64,000 nucleotides of DNA from contig WIUZ02000013.1 of the NCBI GenBank assembly GCA_015956445.1, positions 186,001 to 250,000 of the forward strand. The letters are read 5' to 3'. The stretch is from Thelephora terrestris. Lineage: Eukaryota > Basidiomycota > Agaricomycetes > Thelephorales > Thelephoraceae. The notes below the pieces were generated by a model. It worked only from the letters and a program-made list of their open reading frames with translations, made no database searches and was not told where the DNA came from. Of this stretch, positions 34,023-45,442 are shown in pieces (the first letter of the stretch is position 1; each line of letters begins with the position of its first letter). The position numbers and the translations under genes were made by a program.

Positions 34023-34029
34023 GTCACCT

Positions 34030-34217
34030 CGAGTTTCTTTTCTCCTAACACCCGACTTTCTTTTCACCCACAGCTGGACTTTCTTTTCGCCTACTACTGG
34101 ACTTTCTTTTCGTCTACTACTGGACTTTCTTTTCACCTATCACTGAACTTTCTGTTCACCCACTCCTTGGCTTTCTCTTCACCTACTTCTCGACTTTCTC
34201 TTCATTTACCCCTCGCC
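34030..34217 (+). repeat. Pyrimidine-rich 23-bp minisatellite leader of M5
   Basis: About eight 23-bp units of the TTTCTTTTCACCTACTACTGGAC type (more diverged from one another than in M3 or M4), ending at the ATG. Confidence 0.8.
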
Positions 34218-35533
34218 ATGGCATCCAACCAACTCACTCACCCTCCAGACATCGGTTGCCTTGCCTATCGGTATTTGTCGGGTCTGTCGGACTTCACCAT
34301 GAACAACTGTTCCATCACGTTGGACATGGTGAACTCTTTGGACCTCACCAACGAAGATCACACGTGGTACATGAACGCCTATTGTATATCCCCCCCGTCA
34401 AACGACGGCTGTCCGTTTGGGTTCTGCCCCAATCCTGATGTCGCTGGCCTTCCGGTGAGAATCGCAAGTGAGTTGACTCCGAACTCTCTGCGGCCGTGTT
34501 GTTGATAGTTTACCAGACTACATTACCGGCTTTTGTATTAGTAAGCCGCCTTTGTGTCCATGCGACAGCTTGGTTGACCTCCGCTTCTCAGCAATCCTCA
34601 TTTTCCATGCCCCAGACCGTATCAAACACGCATTCTGGTCGCAGGTACTCCTCACGTACTCCCTCCTGCTTACTTGCGCGATATCCCTCAGTCAAGACCA
34701 GCTGACCTGGTTTCACTCCATCGTCCTGCTCTGCATCGTATGCTCGCCCGTGAATGTTTATTTCGTAGGCTACGGTATCCGAGCCTTCTGGGACACCCAC
34801 CGCCTCGATGCAGTGCTCGGGAGGAAGCAGTATGTGCAGCGGGCGATGGTGTTCTTCTCCGTTGCCGTCTGGATGGCGATCCTCGTCTATGCATATCTCC
34901 CAATAGGTGACATCAAGTTTCTTCAACGGTCATGTAGTAAAGATTCTTTGGTGAAAACCTTCTTTCTCTGGTCTCCTTTCCTTTACGCATGGGATTTGGC
35001 GACGAATGGATCGAATGGGATTGCGGCATTGTTTCTTCTTCTCACGATACCGATCCTCATCGCCTTCGCCTGGATCATCGCCATCATCCGAAGGAGACGC
35101 GAAATATGGGACGAGTCAAGCCGTTCTTTCTGTGCAGGGTTTGGTGAGGTCTGGTAAGTTCAGCCCCGAATTTTTCGCGAAGGTTTAGCGGATTGAAGTT
35201 GGCCTGCAGGAGGACTATGGAAGATCATTACCCATTCCTCCTATTCTGCTCCGCCGTCGTGATGCCCACGGCGTACTGGATTGCAACCATCGAGATTGGC
35301 ATTTCTGGTTCGAACGACGAGACCTCGCCCTTGACGTATAACCAAGTAGGTCTTCTTGGCATCCTGTCTTGTTCGTCCTTTGGTTCCTGACGCGTCTGGT
35401 TGATCAGGTGCTTGCTATGTTCGCGGCGGTACCCCCGGTGATCGAGGTTGCTCCCTTGGTTCCTAGGCTGTGGGAATGGTTCATCACCTTTTCGTGGCTG
35501 GGTCGGGTTGTCAGGCGTTCAAAGACCTTCTGA
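34218..35533 (+). CDS. M5: seven-transmembrane protein of the array family
   Basis: Predicted 365 aa. Exons: 34,218-34,467; 34,517-34,540; 34,592-35,153; 35,210-35,345; 35,408-35,533. It keeps the CPFGFCPNPDVAG motif, the 24-nt micro-exon, the TM4-TM5 loop cysteine (FLQRSC), the Arg-rich inner loop (IIRRRREIW) and the PPVIEVAPLVPRLWEWF end. The frame is intact with a stop at the same place as M3. The N-terminal domain differs most (second half TLDMVNSLDLTNEDHTW), as does the outer loop after TM4. Leader, promoter and flanks match M3 and M4. Confidence 0.85.
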
Positions 35534-35725
35534 CCGTCACGAGACGGTGTGTTTTCAAGGTCCCCGATCCAAGAGAAAGGCCAGAACTTTCCCTTCCAAT
35601 CACAAACTCCCCCTTGGATATTCCCTGGCGGTGACTTTGCAGAGGATTCCTGCCGTTCTCACGAAACCCTAGCTGGCGAGGTTCTGGGAATCGCACGGCA
35701 CTCCTCTCATACGAGTAGTTATAGC

Positions 35726-35873
35726 TTCCTATAATCGTATTTATTCTAACGTCCTATAATCGTATGTATTCTAGCGTCCTATAATCGTATTTATTCTAGC
35801 GTCCTATAATCGTATGTATTCTAGCGTCCTATAATCGTATTTATTCTAGCGTCCTGTAATCGTATTTCTTCAT
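35726..35873. repeat. 25-bp minisatellite downstream of M5
   Basis: Six tandem units of CGTCCTATAATCGTATKTAT + TCTAG. The corresponding place after M3, M4 and M6 has a single TCCTGTAATCGTA element, so this is a local amplification specific to the M5 block. Confidence 0.9.
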
Positions 35874-36062
35874 ACATGCGTCATCTGCTATTCCGGCGAT
35901 ACACGACAGTTTTCTCCACAGGATTCTGATTGGCTTAAATAATCTAAAGGTCACCCCTCTGGTGTATCGCGAACAGCGCGAGTCTCGGACACGAGCACAG
36001 TCGAAGACACAAGGGCGTTCGCGCCAGTGATTTCTTGACCCACATGCTCCCGATGCCGGAGG

Positions 36063-36985
36063 ATGCCGGAAAGTGTAAGATTCGCTGGCCCAGTGCACGT
36101 GCTGTTGGGGGATTTTCTACACCACTCCAGAGGCGGATTCTCCCTCTTCCATTCCATAATGCGCACCAGATCCGTCGGACTCACCAACATGTACATTTCA
36201 GCCGTACATGACTCCTTGTACCGTGATATGGGGTTTAAATCGTCTACGAAAGGCGTTTGGGCTAAGTTGGGCTGACTGGAATGCTCTCGAGAATTCCGTG
36301 AGTTTTCTCCCGCGGTGTTATTCTGCCATCCGCAGCTCATGTGTGGGATTGGCACGCCAACCGTGTTGGCGTGGTCGTGGCTGGCGAGTCCGTTCCTGAC
36401 TTCCCACGTTTTTGTCCCTGCACGTGTAGGAGCTCACCGGCGATGATCCCAACTCCGGCTCCAACTCCCCATCTTCCGACGAAAACCTCCAAACTTGAAC
36501 GAAGTATTCAACCCATCCGCTCACGACGAAATTTACGCATCCTAATCTGCGGCCCGACGCGTCAGATCCAGCTCAGCCACTCCAACACCTTCACCTTCAC
36601 CCCCGCCAGGTTCTAGTAGGACCGGGAGCGCACCAAATATCAGCATATGAGGGAGCGATGTGGGGAAGAAGCAGAAACATAAGGGACTCAAGTTGGCTGG
36701 GTTGGACGATAGCGATAGCCGCGCTTTGGCCCAGATTGGGGATGAAGCGGAAGAGAGTGTAGAAATGGCTGAACATTCATCGCCTGGTGAGCCTTGATTT
36801 GCATCGCCTGTCGGCCGCGTCGCTTTGTTCATGCGGCATATCTCCCACACAGAACCTGTGCCAGTCGCGAAACAACTGAAAACTCAGAAGACTGCCAAAA
36901 GAAGGTCCTTCTGCTCGTACTCGCTCAAATGTGGCCGCTGCATTGTCTGGACCGACAAAGAAACGAAAGCGGGCCTGTGTGGTGC
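36063..36985 (+). pseudogene. EAF7 pseudogene, copy D
   Basis: Exon 1 remnant reads GGFSLFHSIMRTRSVGLTNM and LYRDMGFKSSTKGVWAKLG, then stops because the end of exon 1 is deleted as in copy C. The original start region is replaced by flanking sequence. Exon 2 has an in-frame stop soon after SSDENLQT, an internal deletion that removes most of the acidic stretch, and small indels. Exon 3 is recognisable (PVAKQLKTQKTAK) but altered at the end. The copy is clearly dead. Confidence 0.75.
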
Positions 36986-37178
36986 ACTTCGATCGTTCTC
37001 CGCACACCGTTTCTATAAGCCACGACCTACCCGTTCGTTGGGTTCGCAACGCTGTGAAAGGAACACGCCATCGTTCATACTCCATGTGAGTGACCTTGAT
37101 CCTCCCCACAACCTTCGTCGCGGCGAGCATTCCGCTGATCATGACCTTGCGACGTGCCTTTCACAAGTTACTTTGTAA
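36985..37178. repeat. Array spacer R4, left fragment
   Basis: Sequence after EAF7-D matching the start of R1/R3 (CACGACCTACCCG, CTGATCATGACC, CTTTGTAATT). It is cut at about 37,178 by the Helitron and resumes at 45,443. Confidence 0.7.
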
Positions 37179-37180
37179 TT

Positions 37181-37196
37181 ACCTTGCTTGCAAGGT
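37181..37196. repeat. Palindrome at left Helitron end
   Basis: ACCTTGCTTGCAAGGT: two 7-base arms around TT, directly at the junction with spacer sequence. Part of it (GCAAGGTTTC) recurs near the right end at 45,40x in direct orientation. Confidence 0.7.
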
Positions 37197-37563
37197 TTCC
37201 CTGCCCCCCCTAAATTGAAGCGCCGAGTTGTATGACTATAGGAACATTTTGACGGTTTACATGTTGAGATAAACGAAAATAAACACAAATGCCGGTTCCG
37301 GCACAGGCACCTCGGGCTCGGCAAAAATGTCGTCCCGCCACGGGACAGGGTTTTTGCGCGCTCCTCCCTTCCAGTCTCTTCCCCTCTCTGCACCGAAACA
37401 TTGCGCCCTCCGCGGACAACCCTTTCCCTCTTTTGCTATTCATTCCTCATTCATCCCAAAGCCCTGGCGGCCCAGCCGAAGGGGTTTTTGCGGATTTTAT
37501 TTCTCCAGACCCTGTGGCCTAGCCGATGGGTTCTGTTCGTTTTTCCTCTCCTTTCGTTCCAAA

Positions 37564-40500
37564 TCAGCCTGCCATTTTGGCCCACCACTCCCTCGTCATA
37601 ACGTCTAGTCCACCAAGCCTTTCATCCTCTTCAAGTAGTTCTGGTACGTGTCCCTGCAAAAATGTGCTATCATCAAAGTCTCTAAGCAGCCGGATAGTGT
37701 CCCGCCCAGAGCTGCGCGAAAGAGCAACGTAAAGATTGAAGAGTGAAAGTCCAGACGTGGGAGGAGATGCGATGTCAACCACAACGTAAGGAATCGTCTG
37801 TCCCTGCGCGCGATAGTCGGTGAAGGCGTATGCTCCAGTGATCGGGAACTGGGTGCGGGTCACTGTCCGTGATTTCCCGCGAACACGGATTTGAGTTTTT
37901 GTGGAGACGCGCTGGATCGGGATTATCCCCTCGTCTAGACCTGGAAGAGCAGCTGCGCGTGTGCGAGAGAGCTTGACCAGGATGCATTCGGGCAGGTGCT
38001 TCAATGTGGTTACTGATCCTTCATCCAGAGGTGGTTCGTCGGGATTGAGGATGATATCGGCGATGATGCCGCGGGCTCCGTTTGTCACGTCCAAGTCGGT
38101 TTGTAGGTTATTTGTTACCATAACTTTCATCCCGATCGCCAAGTGAATAAACTCGGGGAGGCCCTTGTCGCGTCTCCGGCTTTTTTTGGGTAGGTTTGCA
38201 AGAGCATAGCGTTCTTCGAGAGTGAGCGATGACCCCTTAATTGTGTCGAGTGACGGACAAACAAATAGACGGGTCGTTGCGTCGCTACACTGTTTCTGCG
38301 CTGCGGCCTGATTCCACCGGATACGGACAGCATGGCGGGGAGTGATTAGAGATGCGTCGGCCCATGGATGCGTGGAGAAGTCGACGGCTTGGATGAGGGT
38401 GAGGGGAGGATCTGAGGAAGGGGGAGTGTTTGAGGGGCCCTGTGTCCGACTCTTGAGAAGCAGTGTCCTGAGCATTGTGAGGTGTCGTCGCTCCACCATT
38501 CCATAGCGAAGGTGATTGAGGAAATCCCTCCAGATGTGATCCGTAACACGCATCTGTTCTTTGAGGATAATGACTGTGGAGAACTCCTCATATATTTTCC
38601 GGCCGACTTGCGATGTGAGCTTGTCGTCTGTGCTGACCGGGTAGTATAACGACTCCCGTTTACCACAAGCCACGGGTGGGAACTGGTGCAGATCACCACA
38701 GAGGATAACATTGAGTCCACCAAAGGATGTCGCTTGTCGAAACCCTTGCGAACCCTCCATCCCGATCGAAATATTACGAGAGAGGGCGGCCAAGAAGCTT
38801 TTTGAGAGCATTGAGTATTCGTCGATGATTAAATACCGAATATTCCTCCAAAAATCCTGGAGCTTCTTCTTTGCAGCGTCGCTAACGTCGTCCTTTGAAC
38901 CCAAAGACATGGACCCGATGACATGAGTTGTTTTCCCGTCCACTAGTGATGCAGCTACACCAGTATAGGCGGCCTTCATGAGCATATGGCTCACTCCGCG
39001 CGCCGCAAATGCCTCGGTTATAGTTTGGATAACCCGTGACTTCCCAGTCCCTCCCTCTCCATAGAGAACCATACGAAGGGGAGGAACATCATTTCCGCGC
39101 AAGGTCTCACCGAGGTGCCAGGTCACGATATGGTAGGCGGTGAGCTGGTCGGGTTTTAAAAGGTCCAGATCCACCGCTGGCAGTGACTGTTCGGATGCAG
39201 CGGCTGATTGAAGCAGGATGGCAGCTGGGGTGTTGAGCAGGAGGTCGCCTGGAAGAGTCGAGCGTTCAATCGTGGGGATATCGGCGGTCTCGCTCCCAGT
39301 GGGGACCGGATTGGATGCCTTTGCTCTCTCGTCGACGGCGGATTGAAGGAGGTTGTGCCACATTGAAATACGTGCCAAATCGTCCTGGGTCGCATTGGAT
39401 GGGAACGCGTGTAGATCGATGGTCCAATTGCGCTGCTCGTTGTCAAAGATACCCAGGTGTCTTGCGAGTTCAATTGCCATATGTCCATGAAGCTCTTCGC
39501 GCAGGGAGACGCTCTCTGCCTTCAACAGTGCCAGGCCCTCCTCAGAGAACTCTTGCTGCTGAGAGACGTGATCAGTTCCCGACTCGTCATCCATGATCTG
39601 ATTATTGGGGGAAACTTGATAAGGAAGGGGACTTGTGATGTCTTTCTGTGCCGCAGACTCGCATTCGTGAAAGTATTGGATTCCAGACAGCGCGCGTCTT
39701 GCTCTCGGGGTGGCTGAGTGACGAAAATTTTCGAACGCTGCTGCCCAACTCTCGGTTGAAGGCTTGAGATCGCTCTCTAGGTTCCGCCATGGCTTCAGTA
39801 GTGTAAGCATGCATGCACAGTAGAAATCGTAAATCTCCTCGTCGTCATTTCGCGGAAACCACCTGCCAAGGAAATTCGGGAGGTTGCGGTGGCCTGGAGA
39901 ACGAATGACTCGGTGGACGGTCGCGGATTTTGGGTGGCCTGTCAGGTACTGTACACGAGTATTGCGTGGGCGGCCTGGCCCGCGTCGGACGTCTTCATTG
40001 AATAGCTCGGCTTCACGGTCAGCCTTTGTTATCTCTGTTTCATACGTGTCCACAAAGAAATCAAGAACGTTGTAGTCCTCTAATTCGGTCCCACGGTGTT
40101 GATAGTCGACAACTTGGGACTTGACAATCATGCTCCCTGAGCCAGAAAACTCCAATGTGACCACGGTGTCAGCCTGGGTATCGTTTAGTTTGCGCGTCTA
40201 AAACTGTGAGGTCAGCGTACCGTCTGAGCTTCAGTTTCGCCTTCCCTGGAATCAGGGGTCTTCTCTGAGTCAACTGCACTTCCAGGTGTTGGTGATACGG
40301 ACCTAACACATGAAGCGGATCAGCGAGGCTCACTACTATGGTGTGAGAAAGCCCAAATTACCTCACCCGCCCCGAGAGCTGAGGGAATGCAATATACAAT
40401 GCACTCATGAAAGACCCCCAGTAGATCGGCGAGTAAGTGTGTGAGCGAAAGACATCGCCCCACCCCATCAAGTAAGAGATGACCATCGGGCCCGCGATCT

Positions 40501-43465
40501 CTTGCTCTCGGTTGATCGAGTGAACAAGACGGAATAGGAGGAGACGCTGCTGATCCCGAACACTGTCGATGTATTCGGGTTTCGGATGTTCGAGGTGATA
40601 TGCATAGCCGTCAGCCATAACCGCAGACACATTGTAGTTCTTGCCTTGCTTCTTAGCCGCATAAGAAGTAACATAAAACGTGATATTCTTTGTGTCCGCT
40701 CCACTTGTTAGAAACTTCCCGTCATTGTTACACCGAGCATTGAGGAGAATAGACGGAACCCATGAGTTGATATAACCATGGAGTCGCTTGGGCCCCCATA
40801 GGCCTGTATCAGTGACGAAGTCGTTGTCGGACACCTGAAATGGGGCGCGCCGTTTGCACACCAATTGGTTATGCCGATCGTAGACCAAACAGCGTCGGGG
40901 TTTGCACGCGTGGACTTGTTCCATTCGAGCTAGTGCCAGCTCTGAGCGCCGCAGCTCGCCTTCATAGTCTTTGCAGTCAGGGTTCGGCGGTCGACTGTAG
41001 GACACTTCGTTGTTGTGGGGAAGCTGCGCAATCGATTCGGCAGACTCTAGGCCAGGAACATAGGCCCTGAAGTTCGCTTGGATGAATGCGATGATACGGT
41101 TTCGGAACTCCTCGGTTTTGAGTAGCGCGGCAATTTCTTCCGGAGAAGGAACTTTCTTGAGCCAGACGAGAAGGTGGAGGTGTAGTGTCCCTCGCCCTTG
41201 CGACTCGACGGTGCCGAAGTACGCAGCAACTTTTCCAAACACTCCCATCCCGCTTTTCACTTGGGCAGGTGTAACCTTCACCTGAAAGAGGGTTTCCAGG
41301 ATCGTTGTGATCATAAAGTGAAAAAACTTGGCGGCTGCGTAGGGATCATCAGCGATGTTTTTTGCCCTCTTTGCTTTATCGGGTCCAAGGGTGGCCATGA
41401 AATCATCCATGTTGATGTCCTCACCAGCGAAGATTTGAGCGATTGGATCATGGAGGTCAGAGGGGTTGATTGTAATCCAGAGTGAGGGTGGTCCCAAGAT
41501 CGTTGATGTTGACCAGATTTGACTTCGTAGGCGATACCGTGATTGATCTGTGCCTGAGACTCGAGCAGCAGTGGCGTAGACGTGCTTCTTGAGCACACTA
41601 ACCGCTTTGTCAGATATCGGGAGCCCACTTTCCTCCTCTGCTTTTGCTCGATTAAGCTTTTCAGCTGTGATTGCTGCGACGGTGTGAGCCTCTCGCTCGA
41701 AGGTGTGACGCTTCATTTGTATCCGGGCTGAGGTCAGAGCTTGTCGGCGTTGAGAAATACCGAAGGTGATAAAGGGGAATGTTTCGTGCTTGCGAAATCG
41801 TCGGTCACAATACTGAAGCGACCACCGGATGTGCTCGGCGAAGTCAAGCGGGACAGGTCGTCTACACTCAAGGCCACCTCGGCCGTAAGGATAGAGACAG
41901 GGGAACGCCTTCTCAAAGAAGTTGGGCTGATCCACCGGGCACTCTGCATCTCCAGTCTCCCGGGGAGGGAAGTCAGAAACTGGTTGACGCCCATGTCGCA
42001 CTGCATACCCCCCTTCGCGACCTTCTTTCCACAGGTTTGCAAGTCCCCATTTCATCAACTCGTTGGCCGTGACGTTGGAAAGGTCGCAATCGACAGATCC
42101 AGATATTTGCAGGGGAATCACGTCAGGAGAAGGTTCATCTAAACTTGGTTCAGCAATCCGATCGCATGAGCTGCAGGGTACCAGAGGAGTTCACATACCA
42201 TCAGCACAAGGAGGTGAGTTCGCAGTGTCTGCGTCCAGGTGAGGGCTGCCTGACTGATCTCCTATGAGAAATTCAGATCCGGCTTCCTGTGGGTCGTTCA
42301 ATTTAGATGACAAACCTATCTCATCGGTTCGGACATAGCCTGATGACTCTTGATCAATTAATCCTGTGTCGTTCGACTGTCGGATGACCCCAAGTATTTC
42401 ATCTGGCACATCGTCCTCAGGTAGTTGATCCAGTTGGCGTTGACTGATAACGATGTCACCATAGTACTTAGGATTGTTGGCCTTGAGCCAGGCGAGAGCC
42501 CTGGCGACGTGAAAGCGGCGAACCCGAAACGTTGAATGAATCCAATTTTTTGGAATGCGACCGATCCCGATATAGGTGATTGCGATCAGGGAGGAGAGAA
42601 CTGCGGGAGGGCGCGGCATCAATTGCCCCTCAACCATGGCTACCACTGCGCCTGCGTTAAGCTCGTAGGTGCTGACGTTGCCCCTCATGCCACGCTGTAA
42701 TCCATCTGCTGATCCAGCGCCAGACTTCGGGAACAACTTGAACACGTACACCCGTGGGTACAGGTGAGCAATCAGAAGTTGTTCTGGGAAAGTCAGCGTG
42801 CTTAGCTCGGCTGGGACTGCGCCAATCCACAGGTTGTTTGCCAGGGAAAATTTTGGAGGAAGCGATGGGGTCCTCTTCAAATCGCTTAAACATTCACGAC
42901 AGATATTTGCGATGGACCTGTCCTCCTGGCAGATAACCCCTTCTGGCGAGAGGAGCATCCCGTTGAAGAGGGTATGGTCAGGATGGGGTTGATGCGGCAC
43001 TAAGCGCGAGGCCGATGGGATATCCTCCAGGTCAACGGTTTCAACGCCATCAGACTGACGAGCCTTCTCGCGTGCACAGACGGCACACACCACATGCTCC
43101 AGGGCGGCGTTGGATGTTGCCTTGTAGAACTGGCGGTAGCAAGCCTTGAGGGTGGTATCAGAAGGAAGGTCCAGGAACTCGACGTCGTCTTCTGGCCCAT
43201 CGGTGTCCATCCGGGACGACTTCCTGCCTGTGTTTGGCTGTGGCTCGTCCCGTTTCCGCTTGCGGAGAGGAGGTCCAGAACTTGTGGAGGTTCTTGTGGC
43301 GAGTTTATCACGGAGATTCTTCTCAATCCCTGGGGTGAGGTTTCCAAGAATGAAACTTGTGAGAACGCTCTTCTTCCTTTGACATGGCGCAGGGACACTG
43401 AGCTCGTGAGTCGCTTCTAGGATATCCTTGATCCGTAACTTCGAGAGGAGGTCTGAGATGTTCAT
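37564..43465 (-). CDS. Helitron Rep/helicase (RepHel) transposase
   Basis: Exon 1 is 43,465-42,199; the intron uses GT at 42,198 and AG before 42,138; the second part runs to about 40,360; a third short part around 40,300-40,200 leads to 40,190-37,564. Part 1 carries a DUF6570-type domain (ANNLWIGAVPAELSTLT). Part 2 has the Rep nuclease: HUH motif in GTLHLHLLVWL (near residue 310 of that part) and the two-tyrosine motif YVTSYAAKK. Part 3 has a PIF1-type helicase: Walker A GEGGTGKS near residue 370, Walker B IIDEYSM, ILCGDLHQFPP, YRAQGQT and VALSRS. Together they form the RepHel protein that nicks and unwinds DNA in rolling-circle transposition. The join near 40,200 needs a very short (23 nt) intron or marks a break; I could not settle it. 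Confidence 0.85.
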
Positions 43466-43830
43466 TGGGGTGAACAGATCCTACCATGACTCCTTGATAA
43501 ATGAGTTTCGGGACAGAACGGCCCATCCGAGGGTGTTATCAGCTCATTCCCATCGCTTAGATTCCAAGACCGATTTGAAAAATTGCACTGTCTCACGCCT
43601 ATGAGAATGCAGAGGCTGTCAGTATGTTGTTCTTTCTTTGACGTAGTGGAGGGACAGTGAGCCAGTGAGCTGCGTTCAGCATCTTCCAAATCTGTGATCT
43701 GAAGACGATTAACTATTCATTAGGATGCTTAGACCCTACCACTATGTCCCACCAAACACTCTTTCGGGGTTTGACGGCTCACTCACGGCTCACCCGAGAG
43801 TTTTATCAGCTCGTTCCCATCGCTTACCAT
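43380..43830. repeat. Imperfect internal duplication at the RepHel 5' end
   Basis: The stretch around the RepHel start codon (about 43,380-43,560) has a diverged direct copy at about 43,635-43,830. Shared pieces include GGGACA(C/G)TGAGC, CTACCA, GAGTTT and AGCTC(A/G)TTCCCATCGCTTA. The second copy no longer codes and now makes up much of the intergenic region between the two divergent Helitron genes. Confidence 0.55.
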
Positions 43831-43988
43831 CCACGGCAGGTTCCAGGAACTGCCCTGTATCGTTTTCATCAGAAGACGGGTATAAATGGAATGTTCTGCA
43901 TCGCTGTTTCTCACCTTAGGGGTATAAATGAGACGACGTTGTTGCGGTGAGGTCAACATCCCTTTCCCAAACCTCCCAAGTTCCTCTG

Positions 43989-45154
43989 ATGTCCATTCCT
44001 TTCATTCCTGTCTCCCCAAGGACTGCCGCTCGAAACATAGCCACCAGGATGTCGCTGGTCCGTGAGGGTCTGATGGCTCGAGGCGAGTACCTCGCTGACC
44101 CGACAATAGTGGAGAAAGTTACCTGGGAGCCATATGGTTCTGGCCACCGACTCGTCATTATACCCCCCCCCTCCCCCTCTCCTGTCACTCTCGAAAACTC
44201 CTCCCTCCCAGATGACCCTGGCGCAGCGACTGCCGAACAGCCCGATGGTCGCTCCCCCACGCCTGACAACCCCACCAATGATCCAGCAGTCGACGTGCCA
44301 GCTGATCCCTTGGTGCCTGCAGTCCTCACCATTGTGACTCAGCTCGTGCCGGGTCAGTCCTGGCTTTACCCCGATGGTCGGTGGACGGGCCCAACTGCAT
44401 ACGTACAGAGGTTCACGGACGTCAAGTTGCTCTGTACTGGGGGCGCTCCTGCTCACCAGCGGTTCGTCGACGATTATTCTACATCCGTCGCAAACCTCAA
44501 CACCATCATGGGTCGACTTGGTGACTCGCGCAACGAACGAAACACAGTCGTTCACGGATCAACCAATAGCATTCGCATGCGCCACCAGCTCTTCACGGTA
44601 GGTCCACTCACTCTCTGTCATTTTCTTTCTTGAAACTAATGGCCGGCTGTGTTAGGAATATGAGGATCCTGAGATGGCGGATCCTTCGGGTGGGTTACTT
44701 GTCATTTTCTCTCTGATCATTCGCTGATGGTGTGACCTCAGATGTGGCATACACACGAGCATGGCCTACTTCTACTCCTGAAGCGGCAGAAGCGCTTGCT
44801 GTCGCAGCAGAGGGATATCAAGTGAATCCCCTGCCAGCATATGATCAAAACGGAGTTCTTCTAGAGCCCCTGTACTACGGAAAGCGCTTGGATGGCGCCA
44901 CTGTCATTGCCCGCTTCGAACTTACTCACTATCTGATCCGTAAGGGAAAGGAAAAACGTGCAGTGGATACCTTCAGTGCACGTATCGTTCAACTTCGTGT
45001 TATCCTCCCACCACCGGGAGCGTCTCCCGCCACCCCCCGAAAGAAGAGGGTGTTGATGCACGACGCCTACTTTGGCTCATTTACCCCCACCAAACGCCGT
45101 AGGGATGACGATGACGACAAAGAGAATGAGCCGTTGGCAAAATCTATGAGGTAA
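43989..45154 (+). CDS. Helitron-associated accessory protein, unknown function
   Basis: Predicted 351 aa from exons 43,989-44,597, 44,656-44,689 and 44,742-45,154, all in phase. A further splice from 45,150 to a 3' exon near 45,208 would only change the last residues. I recognise no catalytic domain. Visible are a Pro-rich, acidic low-complexity region in the first half, a central segment with SWLYPDGRWTGPTAYVQRFT, a second conserved-looking segment (LYYGKRLDGATVIARFELTH) and a basic/acidic nuclear-type tail (TKRRRDDDDDKENE). It is transcribed divergently from RepHel inside the same element. A DNA-binding or regulatory helper role is a guess from context; a captured host gene is the alternative. 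Confidence 0.65.
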
Positions 45155-45414
45155 GATTACTGTGCGATGCGCTATCGAGTTGTGAACACAGGCTAACTGG
45201 GGTTTCAGGTGCGGCTAGATCGCTGCAGCCTCTTCTAGCCGTGCTTAGTCACGTAGAACTACAAAATGACCCTTTCTTAAAGTTGTGTTTCGCTGATTAC
45301 ACCACACTCCTCTCATAATTAAATTTGTCCCCACTCAAACTGTTCTGGCTGGATACGAGCAACCTGTGTGAAAAATCTGATCGACGACTTGACTTTGTTG
45401 GCAAGCAAGGTTTC

Positions 45415-45442
45415 TGCCGACATCAAGTCGGCATTTTTCTAG
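45415..45442 (+). repeat. Hairpin plus CTAG at right Helitron end
   Basis: TGCCGAC-ATCAA-GTCGGCA (7-bp stem) is followed by TTTTT and CTAG, after which spacer sequence resumes. This is the form of a canonical Helitron 3' terminus (hairpin, then CTRR), here in plus-strand orientation. Confidence 0.8.

Larger units (their letters stand above)
37179..45442 (-). mobile_element. Helitron rolling-circle transposon, 8.3 kb, inserted in array spacer
   Basis: The spacer sequence reads ...CTTTGTAATT up to the insertion and resumes as TTGTAGTACTCTCTGCAAT after it; the uninterrupted spacers at 19.68 and 31.88 kb give the empty site. The insertion is at a T/A-rich spot with no visible target-site duplication, as expected for Helitrons. 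It encodes a Rep/helicase on the minus strand and an accessory protein on the plus strand. The right end has a hairpin followed by TTTTTCTAG; the left end starts with a 16-bp palindrome. The coding capacity looks nearly or fully intact. Confidence 0.85.
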
